Origin: Hormiphora californensis
Lineage: Eukaryota > Ctenophora > Tentaculata > Cydippida > Pleurobrachiidae
Direction of reading: 5' to 3'
DNA: 64,000 nucleotides
NCBI GenBank assembly: GCA_020137815.1
Contig: CM035352.1
Coordinates: 4,756,998 to 4,820,997 of the forward strand
Part shown: piece after piece, positions 35,702 through 47,129 of the stretch
Position numbering within the stretch: position 1 is the first letter of the stretch
Layout: each line of letters begins with the position of its first letter
Notes under the pieces: model-generated
Told to the model about the DNA's origin: nothing
The model's database searches: none
What the model saw: the letters and a program-made list of their open reading frames with translations, nothing else
Made by a program: the position numbers and the translations under genes

Positions 35702-36185
35702 ACTAAACCATGGCTGTAGTGGTGGTGCCATCCATCTGCTGCAGCAGCTGCTTTATGGTTCCCCATGCTGATCTGTCATTAGCCACAGAGCTGGCTCCTA
35801 CAGACTACCTCTCCTTTTCTCTCTACTTCTCTCTACCTCTCTCATACAGACTACCCCTCCCTTTCCCTCTCTACCTATCAAGAAGCTATGAATTATATAT
35901 AGAAGCTATGAATTATATATGTGGCGGGGGCAAGTGAAGGCACGGGCGCATCTTATCAACAAAGGTCCCTCTCTGTAATTGTAGGGTACTATATTGCATA
36001 ATTAGACTGCTAAATGTTGGTCAGAATGTGCAGGACCCAGGACTAGGAGATTATCTGAATATAATAACACTGCACGTGGACCCAGGGGCTGAGAAACAAT
36101 ATATACTTTGTTTATCTCACAAAATGTGTTTAAATGTTCATCAGAATATCAGATCCGTCAGATTAATCGCCTGTCTCCTTGTTGG
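35702..36185. other. Non-coding stretch
   Basis: Contains a duplicated AAGCTATGAATTATATAT (35882-35918). No gene or element ends recognised. Confidence 0.4.
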
Positions 36186-36285
36186 TATCCAAGACACCTC
36201 ACACTCAGGCCGCTTCGCGGCCTTCGTTTGGTGCGCTTCGCGCGCCGGCAAGGGAGGGGTAACTTCGTTACCAAGTCTCTTTAAC
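36186..36285. repeat. Repeat with three CTTCG-loop hairpins, copy 1
   Basis: Three consecutive palindromes share a TTC loop: GGCCGC-TTC-GCGGCC, GCGC-TTC-GCGC and GGTAAC-TTC-GTTACC. They sit in the frame GGTATCCAAGACACCTCACA ... GGCAAGGGAGGGGTAAC. A second copy of the whole unit is at 40213-40305. Confidence 0.8.
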
Positions 36286-36344
36286 GGTATTGATTGATGT
36301 CTGAAAACTTGAATACCCGTCCGCGCGGACTTATAATTCGTCTT

Positions 36345-36400
36345 ATAAGACTGTTATAGATAGCGGAGGACGCGTCCTCCCCCATCTATAACAGTCTTCC
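36345..36400. repeat. Perfect-type hairpin GACTGTTATAGAT
   Basis: GACTGTTATAGAT ... GGAGGACGCGTCCTCC ... ATCTATAACAGTC forms a stem with a central palindrome GGAGGACGCGTCCTCC. Non-coding. Confidence 0.7.
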
Positions 36401-36609
36401 ATCCCTCATCAGTTTACTGTGTAAGACTAAGAGCATATCCTGATCCGAGAGGTCCCCATTATAATGATAAAATGTGGGCCCCGGGGAAATCACGCTGACT
36501 AAAGTAAAATCCAGTGTAGCCCGGGTATCTCTCTGACAATAATAAGACCGAACCAATAAGTTGAGCAATTTGCTGTTTTTGAGTCGCATTGTTTCGGATA
36601 CAAATTGTA

Positions 36610-36810
36610 GGGTAGCGACAGGCTATTTTAAATGGCGACTAATTTGAAACACCCCCTCTACAGGCCAGCAGGTGCACCAGATTTGGATTTTTAGATATCA
36701 ATGATGTTCTGATTAGCCCACTGATGTCTAAAAATCCAAATCTGGTGCACCTGCTGGACTGTAGAGGGGGTGTTTCAAATTAGCCGCCATTTCAAATAGC
36801 CAGTCTACCC
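36610..36810. mobile_element. Palindromic MITE, 201 bp, TA-flanked
   Basis: Arms start GGGTAG and end CTACCC, flanked by TA (36608-36609 and 36811-36812). The inner arms (about 75 bp, including TTTGAAACACCCCCTCTACA and CCAAATCTGGTGCACCTGCTG) are almost perfectly complementary around an unpaired centre near 36705. Confidence 0.8.
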
Positions 36811-37747
36811 TATTACAATGAATAATGTTTATGGACTGTTGACGACTCGTAAATTTATTCAGGAAAGAGATAATCAGAAGGTTTTGTCATACATATAACG
36901 ATATCCTCAGTGCTCAAATCAATTTGTTTAAAGCAGTCTAGAAATATTGAATGATAAAACCTGTATCAATGAAGGGTAAGGGTATTAGGAATATATACAC
37001 CAGTCACCACGGGACAAAAGTACCCGTACTTTTGTAAGTTTTTCTGTAGGGGAAGGGCCAAGGGTATGCGGATATATTTTAAGGAATTTTAACGAATTTA
37101 AAATTTAGTCCAATAGGATCTGCAGAAGGGGTCGGGTCATCCAACACTCTATTAGTGTCCTTGCTGCAAGTGCAGATAACAGATCCTAAAGTCCTATAAA
37201 GTATAAGGACCTAAGTTCTGCAGTACGCTCGACCTTTCTCCGCTTTAACTTTGGGTCACTAGAGAAAATACTACCAATGTTTATGTTGTACTTATGTTGT
37301 TCAGTTCTCACTCTCAGTTATAGCTAACCAGGGATCAGTTGTTGAGTAGGGGTGGGAGATTCTTCCACTCAATAAGGGATCAAAGAAGCTGATACTGAGT
37401 GTTATAGTGTACAATGATATACAGATCCCCTGTTAGGTCAATGCTCTGATATACAGATCACTCAACAACCACCCCTGTTCCTTAGAACTTCCTGACTTCC
37501 AGCTTCAAACCTTATTAATAAAACAGGAGCTCTATTCCACACGTGTCGACATGTCACGTGACATGAGTTATATTGTCTAAACTTCCCATCCCATTGTCTA
37601 ACTTAAACTATGCTTGTTCTTTAGCTCGTTTTATATCTAACGTGAGACTAGAGCTGGGGACTATTTAAGAAATTCTACCTTTTGTTCACAGCTCACCTGT
37701 CACATTTCATAGTGACTATCACTATAAGTCTCTTTTAGAGATAGGGT

Positions 37748-37750
<3 letters not shown>
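36811..37750. other. AT-rich non-coding stretch
   Basis: No frames or element ends of note. A short repeated phrase GATATACAGATC occurs at 37418 and 37449, and GTTGTTGAGT pairs imperfectly with ACTCAACAAC between 37339 and 37470. Confidence 0.4.
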
Positions 37751-37805
<55 letters not shown>

Positions 37806-37902
37806 AGGAAAGAGGGAGAGGGAAGGAGAGACTCGAGCGAGAGAGAGGATAGAGAGCGCACTTGAATATCGAGAGATCGATATAGAGAGAGCTAGACTCT
37901 CT

Positions 37903-37974
<72 letters not shown>

Positions 37975-37991
37975 CCCTCTCTCTCGCTCAT
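37751..37991. repeat. Opposed (GA)n and (CT)n tracts
   Basis: A (GA)n tract at 37751-37830 is followed by mixed sequence and then a (CT)n tract at about 37903-37991. The two tracts are inverted relative to each other and could fold into a long stem. Confidence 0.9.
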
Positions 37992-38689
37992 TCTCGCTCA
38001 TGTTATAACTGTCATGACCAGCGGCCAGCCTCTCATTGTTTGTTTTGTCTTTGTTGTTCAAATAATTAGCTACCCCTCCTGAATTAGTGCATCTTATCAT
38101 TATTATATCCTGGCTAGTCGGCCATATTAGGTAACATATACAACGTTTACGTGCTGTAAATTATAGTTCTATTCATTTAGTTTTAGTACTGCTGTAGTTC
38201 GAAAGTTTATAAAATTCAGTAAATAATGCTATTTACGTCCAGGAGCTGTCTGGTGGCGACGAGTCGACGACGGGTCGACGACCCGATCTAAGCGCACTGA
38301 CCGAGAATCAAAACGGGTTGCAGTATTATTATAATCAGGCAGTATTATGATAATAGGGAGACAGTGGAGAGAGTTTGAATTGTTCATACTTTCTTTTTAT
38401 TGTAACGGACACAGTGTCCTAGGCGACTCAAGAGAGAGTTATAACTAGTTCAACTAAGACCCCGTTTCGAGCTCGGTTCGATTTTGCCTCGCCAGACAGT
38501 GGGGGGAATGGACACAGTATCAGAGCTATGCAATGGCCAAGTTGTGTATTTATATTAGTTCACATATTATATTCCATTATTCCAAGAGAGAGTACAATAA
38601 TTATACTCAGTTGCTCGTTGCGATGACATGGATCGATGTGCCATAGAAAGCTCGCCAGATGTTAGCCAAACGACTACAGAGTGAGTGAG

Positions 38690-38693
38690 AGAG

Positions 38694-38770
<77 letters not shown>

Positions 38771-38782
38771 CAGAGAGAGAGT
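38690..38782. repeat. (GA)n tract
   Basis: A GA-dinucleotide tract with rare GT and GC interruptions, in otherwise unremarkable non-coding sequence. Confidence 0.95.
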
Positions 38783-39221
38783 AAGAAAGTTGGAACTGGA
38801 AAGAACCCCTATGGAAGATCAATGATATATTGGAGCTAGAGTGTACGATAGAATTATTGTCCCTTGTTTGTAGGTAGAGAAGAAACTGAGAAGAAATATA
38901 ATCAGATGTTAGAGACACAGGACACAGGTGTTTAGAATTATAGCATCATTTCTCTGTTTCTCTTTGCTGCCTTTTATATCCCAAACCGATTCTCTAGGAG
39001 AGAATCTGAGCCGCAAACATGTTGGATGGGCTACTTATTCAGAGAGGGGAGTGAGTGAGAAAGCAAAGAGAGTGAAAAGCTGACTGAGAAAGACCGTGAC
39101 GAAAAGTAATGGGAAGTGCACTATATCTATATTGAGTTTTGAGAAGGTGATGTAATTAAGGAAATAGATAGTTTCCTTCAGAATCAAGTACCGATGAAGT
39201 GATTCTCTCCGTGTGTTTATA

Positions 39222-39425
<204 letters not shown>

Positions 39426-39728
39426 TTCCCACCTCTTGTAATCTGTTCCGGTTGCACACTCTTCCAATCGGTGCGCCACTCAGTAGTTTAGCCAGTCGTG
39501 AAGGCTTTGTCCGTTTTTTGTCGCGTCTCAATATAGTAATGGTTAAAACAATGCGGCTCCTGCAGTTACCTATCTCTATGAAGCGTTCCCCTTGATCTAC
39601 CGAGCCCTCACAGAGCGCGGTGTGAGCCACACAACGTTCCCCGGTTGGCTAAAATATATATATTGTTCAGGAAATTGCCATCCACTGTTCCAGACAATAT
39701 GGAGAGCAAAGGGAGTTATAAAACGCAA

Positions 39729-39922
<194 letters not shown>

Positions 39923-40212
39923 GAAGACGCTGAGTAAACCATTATTATAGAGTGTAGTTTTTCTTTTTTATTAGCTTGCTTAGTAAAAATAGTTCCCTTC
40001 TACCTCGTATTATACCAAAAGGCAAAACTGTCTACCAACAACTATTTTATCAAAAGTTATCTGCTTGTTAAAGCTTACAATTAAAGAATTGTTTGTTCAC
40101 TAATACTAATAACTAAATAATGTAGTGACATTGACACTATAAAAGGTGGAATCAATAAACTCGGATTCAAATCTGCGATTAATTATCCTCGTATCCACGG
40201 TTGGTTATTCCA
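39923..40212. other. AT-rich non-coding stretch
   Basis: No gene or defined repeat seen between the GA tract and the hairpin repeat at 40213. Confidence 0.4.
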
Positions 40213-40305
40213 TTGGTATCCAAGACACCTCACACTCTGTTTCGCGGCCTTCGTTTGGCGTGCTTCGTGCGCCGGCAAGGGAGGGGTAACTTCGTTACCA
40301 AGTTA
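40213..40305. repeat. Repeat with CTTCG-loop hairpins, copy 2
   Basis: Diverged copy of the unit at 36186. The first hairpin is eroded, the last (GGTAAC-TTC-GTTACC) is intact, and the flanking words TTGGTATCCAAGACACCTCA and GGCAAGGGAGGGGTAAC are conserved. Confidence 0.8.
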
Positions 40306-40316
40306 TTCCAGTAGTA

Positions 40317-40943
40317 CACGGTGTTCATTTTGGATCTTTACAAGCGTTGGGCTTTACCCAGAAAAAAGTTGACAAGATTAGGTCATGAAACTTCATACTT
40401 GGACTATTCTATACCCTCATTCAAGGTTCCCGGTGTTTTCGGAGCTCTAGCACCCCGGGAAGTGTGTTTTTGGCATCAAAACTACCAGAAGGAATTTTTT
40501 TGCTGGTGCTGAGACTTTGCTAAAATGTTTTTTGGGTATTTTCTATGTCAACCCCAAAGTTTAATGATGATTGAATGTGTTTTTCGATGTCAAAATTTCG
40601 AAAAAAGTGGCTGGAAAGACTCAATTTTTGCCGTTTTCGAGCCTTTCCAGCCACTTTTTTCGAAATTTTGAGTCCAAAAAATATATCCAATCATCATGAA
40701 ACTTTGGAATTGACATAGAAAATACCCAAAAAACATTTTAGCAAAGTCTCAGCACCAGCAAAACATTCCTTCTGGTAGTTTTGATGCCAAAAACACACTT
40801 CCCGGGGTGCTAGAGCTCAGAAAACACCGGGAACCTTGAATGAGGGTATAGAATAGTCCAAGTATAAAGTTTCATGACCTAATCTTGTCAAATTTTTTCT
40901 GGGTGAAGCCCAACGCTTGTAAAGATCCTAAATGAACACCCTG
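40317..40943. mobile_element. Foldback element, 627 bp, TA-flanked near-palindrome
   Basis: Starts CACGGTGTTCATTTTGGATC and ends with the near-complement GATCCTAAATGAACACCCTG, flanked by TA. The two arms (about 300 bp each) are complementary almost to the centre near 40632, where CCGTTTTCGAGCC lies. No coding capacity. Confidence 0.85.
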
Positions 40944-41140
40944 TATATATCGTGTCCCAGATTGGTATCCTCTCATTTCCTCAATTGCACTGATAAGAGG
41001 ATTCGGAGATAACTAATCGCGGATTCAAGAATTTATTATTTTTCTAGCCGTCTTAATTTTTTTATTATTTCTTAAATTCTTAAATTTCTCCGTAGTAAAT
41101 TAGCACTTAAACCAACTTGTGGGATTGTAAACTTTTCTCA
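40944..41140. other. AT-rich spacer
   Basis: Short AT-rich stretch between the foldback element and a (CT)n tract; nothing recognised. Confidence 0.4.
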
Positions 41141-41292
<152 letters not shown>

Positions 41293-41639
41293 GATCTTGG
41301 TGGTTTACCTGCTCGTTTAGCTAGAGTTTCCGTTACTTCATGTTTTGCGTAACACCAAGCATCACTAATTATAGCTGCAATAGATCATAGCTTATAAACC
41401 AACTTGGTAGATAAAAGTTGAATTTTCTCGTACATATACAATCAGATTGAGATGGTGCACACGTTTGGCATTTTTTATAATTCTTCCCCTGGCTTCCAAA
41501 AATTCCTTGATTTTTTTCCCATCCCTCTTTCTCTCTCTCTCTCTGACCCCTCCCAGCTCCCTTTTCTTTCTGATAATGCCCAAGACTTGTGTTTAAGAAT
41601 AGACTTGGGGAAGTTAGCTGTTAGAGGGAGAGCTAGCTT

Positions 41640-41698
41640 ACACACAGAGTTATAGTTAGCGGGGAAAGCAAGGAGAGATGGAAAGCAAGGAGAGAGGA

Positions 41699-41750
<52 letters not shown>

Positions 41751-41980
41751 GAGAGAGAGATAGAGAGATAGAGAGATAGAGAGAGATTTATAGTTAGTAG
41801 GGAAAGCAAGGAGAGAGAGAGCTGATCTCACCACAATTTTTCCCTACCTCTATCCATTGAGAGAGAGAGAAAGAGATAGAGAGATAGAGAGATAGAGAGA
41901 GATTTATAGTTAGTAGGGAAAGCAAGGAGAGAGAGAGCTCTCACCACAATTTTTTCCCTATCTCTACCCATTGTTTTTCG
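41640..41980. repeat. (GA)n tract with a duplicated flanking module
   Basis: The module GATAGAGAGATAGAGAGAG + ATTTATAGTTAGTAGGGAAA + GCAAGGAGAGAGAGAGCT, followed by CACAATTTTT and CCCTA.CTCTA.CCATTG, occurs twice (about 41760-41860 and 41875-41975). A partial third copy precedes it at 41650. Confidence 0.85.
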
Positions 41981-42016
41981 TTTGTACACCCGTCTGCCCA
42001 AGAATAGCATCGTCTG

Positions 42017-42650
42017 TAACACGTGACAGTCATCTGACCGCTTAACCCCATTGTCAGAGCCCAAGCTAATGGCTTAAGTGACGCCTCAGCCACAAAGCGG
42101 TACTCGGCACCGTCTGCCGGGGGAGGAGGCGTAAATGGGCAAGGGAGAGCCCATTATCGCGCCGTCACGTGGACTGATAATGGGCACACGTGATGCCCAA
42201 CAACGCGCTGTGCCCTCTCTCCCTATATGCTAGGCAGGAGCTTATTCTCAACACTTCTCTCCGACTCCAGCAGCAGATTCTTCACAACAAGATTTCTCAA
42301 CGGCCCCTTGAAATCAACGGCATCTCCCCAATTGTATCCTTTTCTGCAAATTTTAAATAAAATTTGGATTTGTCTTTAAAATAAGGCTTGAGTCATTAAA
42401 ACCCGTCATATAGGCTTATCTTTAATATCTTTAATATCTTTAATATCTTTATCTTTTTATTTAATCATTTATTCTACCGTCACCACTCTATATTTAACGG
42501 ACGAAAGTCCAATTGCATTTATAAAAGTACCCTCTTTTATTTAAGTTCTTTAAATATTATTTGATGCTTTACCAGCCTCTTAACTAGGTTGAACGACGAT
42601 TGATATCTGGTGGTGTCTGGCTCATATCGTAACAATACATTGACGACAAT
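42017..42650 (+). other. Possible solo LTR or promoter-like repeat
   Basis: GC-rich start (from about TGTAACACGTGACAG), a TATA-like CCCTATATGC near 42222, and CAACACTTCTCTCCGACTCC as a possible transcript start. It continues with AATAAA-type signals at 42350 and AT-rich sequence with TCTTTAATA repeats. That order resembles an LTR. No second copy or target duplication was found in the window. Confidence 0.25.
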
Positions 42651-43040
42651 TGGTGTTACTTTGGTTCTGAATACCTGTATCCTTTATACGCAAATTCAAT
42701 AACAAAATTTTGGTGCATGAAACTTCTCAACCTTCTTGCCTTCTAGAAAGTTCTTGGATTGGATTTAAATTGTTACCCTTGAGTTGCATTAAAGTTCGCC
42801 TTAAGTTGGAAGAGATTAGCGGAGCTTTCCAGTTCCGTTATCTCAATCCCGTTGGGTGCATGGTCCTACCTCTTTACTTTCCTCTTCATTGAATATATTT
42901 TGTATCAGCTTGCATGAAAATATCTCGCATCTCCGCTGCAGCCCCAGCTGCAATCAAACCTTTTTTCAGATTTGGAGGGATTCGACAATCTTGGTGTGAT
43001 AAAAGACAGCGATTGATGATACTAGTAGCAGTAATCACCT
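42651..43040. other. Upstream region of the adhesion GPCR
   Basis: No clear gene. Upstream exons (signal peptide) of the adhesion GPCR may lie here or further left but were not recognised. Confidence 0.35.
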
Positions 43041-46000
43041 ATGGTGCTTTCCACCGCGGTCACTGAACTCAATGATCTCAACCTGGAGACCGCAGCCAGC
43101 AAAGATAATGCACCGTTCACGGTCCAGCTTAAAGACTCAACTGGTACTGACACATCGTTACGGTATCTACAAGATCATTATCTACGCAAAGGACTCTACC
43201 AGCTCGATAGCCGGGTGGCAGGTAAGATCACATCTTACTAAGATCTTGACATGCTAAACTAGGTCCCACAATTCAAGCGCGGTGCTATATCTATCGGAGG
43301 GGGGGGGGGGTGGTAACAGTCGAATTAAATAAAAATAAAGGTTACTTTTATTCTTACTGTTCTCGCAGTATTTTGACACATGACATCTTCCTGCAGGTCA
43401 TTGCTATCCGACACATTAGGTGTTGTGGATAGCTTCAAAAGTAACGCTGGCTCGACACAAGTACCCTGCAAGGCATCTGAGGCAGACCAGCTCGGGCACG
43501 GATAGCTTTGAGTGGATCTGTGATGAACGTATAGCAGCGAATAATGTTGAAATCAGCAGTGTCAGCGCAACCACCGACTTGGCAGAGGTCGTCATTGTCG
43601 GCTTTGAGTGGGGTAAGTGGTCTGCAAATGAACATTCCAGCAGAATATAATATAGTGATTTGACTATATAGTGGTAGATCATGAGATATATTTAACCGTA
43701 TGACATGTTTCAGAAAGTTACCCATGCGCAAAAGGCTACTTTTCAACTGACGGAACTAATGGAATTACAACTGGTAACCCGACGTGTGGTGAATGCGATA
43801 ATGGTAAGTAAAGTTATATGTCTTCGAGCCTCATCAGATAAATCCTAACAGACACCTTTTTCAAAGAAGCGATATCCTCCTTTCTTGATTATTTCCTTAA
43901 TTAATTCCTTAGTTTTAGTTCCTTAATTAGTTCCTTAATCAGGTTATTATCAAGCTGTGTTCGCATCATGGTCCACAAATGTAACCAGTTGTACGCAGTG
44001 TGAGAGAACCCCCCTCGAGAATTTATACGCAAATGACCTAACTGATAAAGCTGATAAATGTGTGAGCTGTCCCATACCAAAGGTAACAAAGAACAAAAAT
44101 AAAATATTTGTTCTCCATCAGATTATCTACATTTTATTAGTTTTAACCAACAATATACCTGCCCAAATATATAATTAACTTTATACCTTCCATCAGGTTA
44201 TTTTCGATACTGATCTGTCAACGTGTGACTTCTGCGAAGCGGGTAAAGAGTACTTTGCTAGCGGTTGCGATGCAACTTTCACCGTACCTACCGACCGAGC
44301 AGCCAACACAGTGAATGCAGTAACAAGTGGGCTATCTTCAACTGGTACGTGAGATTATTGTAGGTAACATGATCTAGTTAAGTTAGATTATAGTTCTGAT
44401 TCGTTATTCGTATCCAGCACACCACTCCTAAACCCCTGACCCCATCCCAGACTTCTACTCCACTCCTAACCCCCTGACCCCATCTCAGACCTCTATACAC
44501 CACTCCTAACCCCCTGACCCCATCCTAGACCTCTACACCACTCCTAACCCCCTGACCCCATCTCAGGCCTCTATGCACCACTCCTAACCCCCTGACCACA
44601 TCCCAGACCTCTACTGCACCACTCCTAACCCCCTGACTCCATCCCAGACCTCTACACCACTCCTAACCCCCTGACCCTATCCCAGACCTCTACACTACTC
44701 TTAACCCCCTGACTCCATCCCAGACCTCTAAACCACTCCTAATTAACCCCCTGAACCCATCCCACAGCGGGGTGTACGACCGTCAACTGTGTCGATTGTC
44801 CTGATGGGACCTACAATGGCAACAACTCGCCCAACTTTTGTAAGCAGTGCGCTGATGGTGAAGTACCAAACACTGGTAAATCAGCCTGCGATCAATGTCA
44901 AGCGGTAAGTGTTTAACATAACAAGTGACAGATCTCTGGTCATTCAATTCCGTAGGTTCCAATAGGAATTATTCATTAAATATTTCCTACTCTAGTAGAG
45001 TAACTCTACATTGTCTATTTTTCAGGGTACATACATGAACGCCGGTAGAACAGCTTGCGATGCTTGTGAAGCGGGCAAAATATCTGTAAATGGGGCTACA
45101 TCGTGTGCGTTTTGTGCCAGTGCAGGGGATTACACGGACGATAAAATCAACTGTAAAACATGCCCAGATGTACGTATACTGTATCATTTATAATAATATT
45201 TGGTAATCTAGGAGTAGTATAGTTGTTAGACAATAGACATTATTAACCCCCACCCCACTATTTACCCCCACCCCCCCTCTTTCTCTAGGGTGAAGAACCG
45301 AAAACTACAAGGGACGGCTGTGATGAGTGTGATGCGGGACAGTACAAAAGTAGCTCCATGGATACCTGTGCCACATGTGCTGCAGGATCTGTTACTACGA
45401 CAACGGGGAGGTCAGAATGCACAAAATGCCAACCTGTAAGTACTCAAACATCACTCTTCATTTGACCTATATTATATCCTTGGGTATTACTGTTATGTAG
45501 TTACATAACTTTGCCTTGCTTGACCCTTTTTCACAAATATATATACTTATAGGAGGGTTAGGACATAATCAGTTTTAATTTAGTATAATTAATTAGTAAT
45601 TGGTTAGAATTCACCACGTTTCATGTTTTAGGGAACATTTGAAGAGACAAACACCGTTTGTACCAATTGTGACGCTGGCAAGTACCAGGCTGCTGAGGGG
45701 AAGGATTCATGTGACACATGTGATGCAGGAAAATACTCCGAGGCAGGGGCTTCTGTCTGCCTGACCTGTGATCCCGTAAGTACTGCACATTCATCCACTT
45801 ATTAACTTATTGACTTATTAATTTATTGAATATAATTGATTGTCAGGCGACTCAATCGTTTCGATGATTTCCCTAAAATACAGGCTCATAAATTAGTGAT
45901 ATATTAACACGGCGCTTAATGTTGCAGGGCCAAAGTTTAGACACAGATCAGACGGGGTGCACAGATTGTGAAACGGGATTTTACTCCAACGATCCCTACC

Positions 46001-47049
46001 CAGACCTCAGTGTTCAGCATGTGCTGCCAACAGAATACACTGATGCGGTGAAGCAGATCACGTGCAAAACTTGCAACCTTGTAAGTGTTCTAATTTAGGT
46101 AGATCTACTATACACCCCCTTTTCAGGGCTCCTAAATTAATCACCTTTTAAAATTAAAACCCATGAGTGAAATGTGAATCACACCGTTACCCCCCCCCCC
46201 TCCTCCTCCAGGGCGAGGAATCCAACGCAGGGAAAACAGGTTGTGACCAGTGCAACCCGGGGGAATACAGGGACAGCAGTGTCACAGTCTGCACAGACTG
46301 TGCAGCAGGCAGTTACAGTGACTCAGCCGGAACCGCTCAATGTACACTGTGCAATGAAGGGTACAAGCAACCTGGAACAAAATCAACAGAGTGCATAGCG
46401 TGTCCGGCTGGGGAGTATGCCGACACTAAGGGAGCTACTTCATGCAGTCCATGTCCAGATGGTCATGTTTCAGCTGAAGGGAGTGCAGTTTGCACCATAT
46501 GCGACCCGGTACGTAAAGAGTGCCCCATAATTAGGAGGACACAATAATATGTATTATCTATCTTTAAGCAGATCAACTAAATACATTCTCTACAGGGTAC
46601 CTATGCGCTCAACAACGTCTGCGAGCCCTGTCCTGCTGGGAACTTCACCGATCGACCCGGTGAGACTAGCTGTAGTCCCTGTCAAAAGGGGTACATTTCC
46701 GAGGAGGGGGAGGCCCAATGTGAACTGTGTAAGGCGGTAAGTTATACTGAGAAGACGTCATATACAGTTTATTATCCTAGTTAAAGTTTTTGACATATTA
46801 TATCGCTATCAATTATATATCGTTATCACAAACAGGGAACATATGAAGAGGATAATTTACAATGTGTTGAGTGTGGCATCAATAAATACCAACCCGTGCA
46901 GGGAAGCACAGAGTGCAAAACGTGCCCCAATAACTACTACAGCTCTCAAATAGGTATCCAATATCTGTCTGTCTCTGTCTCTCTGTCTCTCTGTCTCTCT
47001 GTCTCTCTGTCTCTCTGTCTCTCTGTCTCTCTGTCTCTCTGTCTCTCTG

Positions 47050-47129
<80 letters not shown>

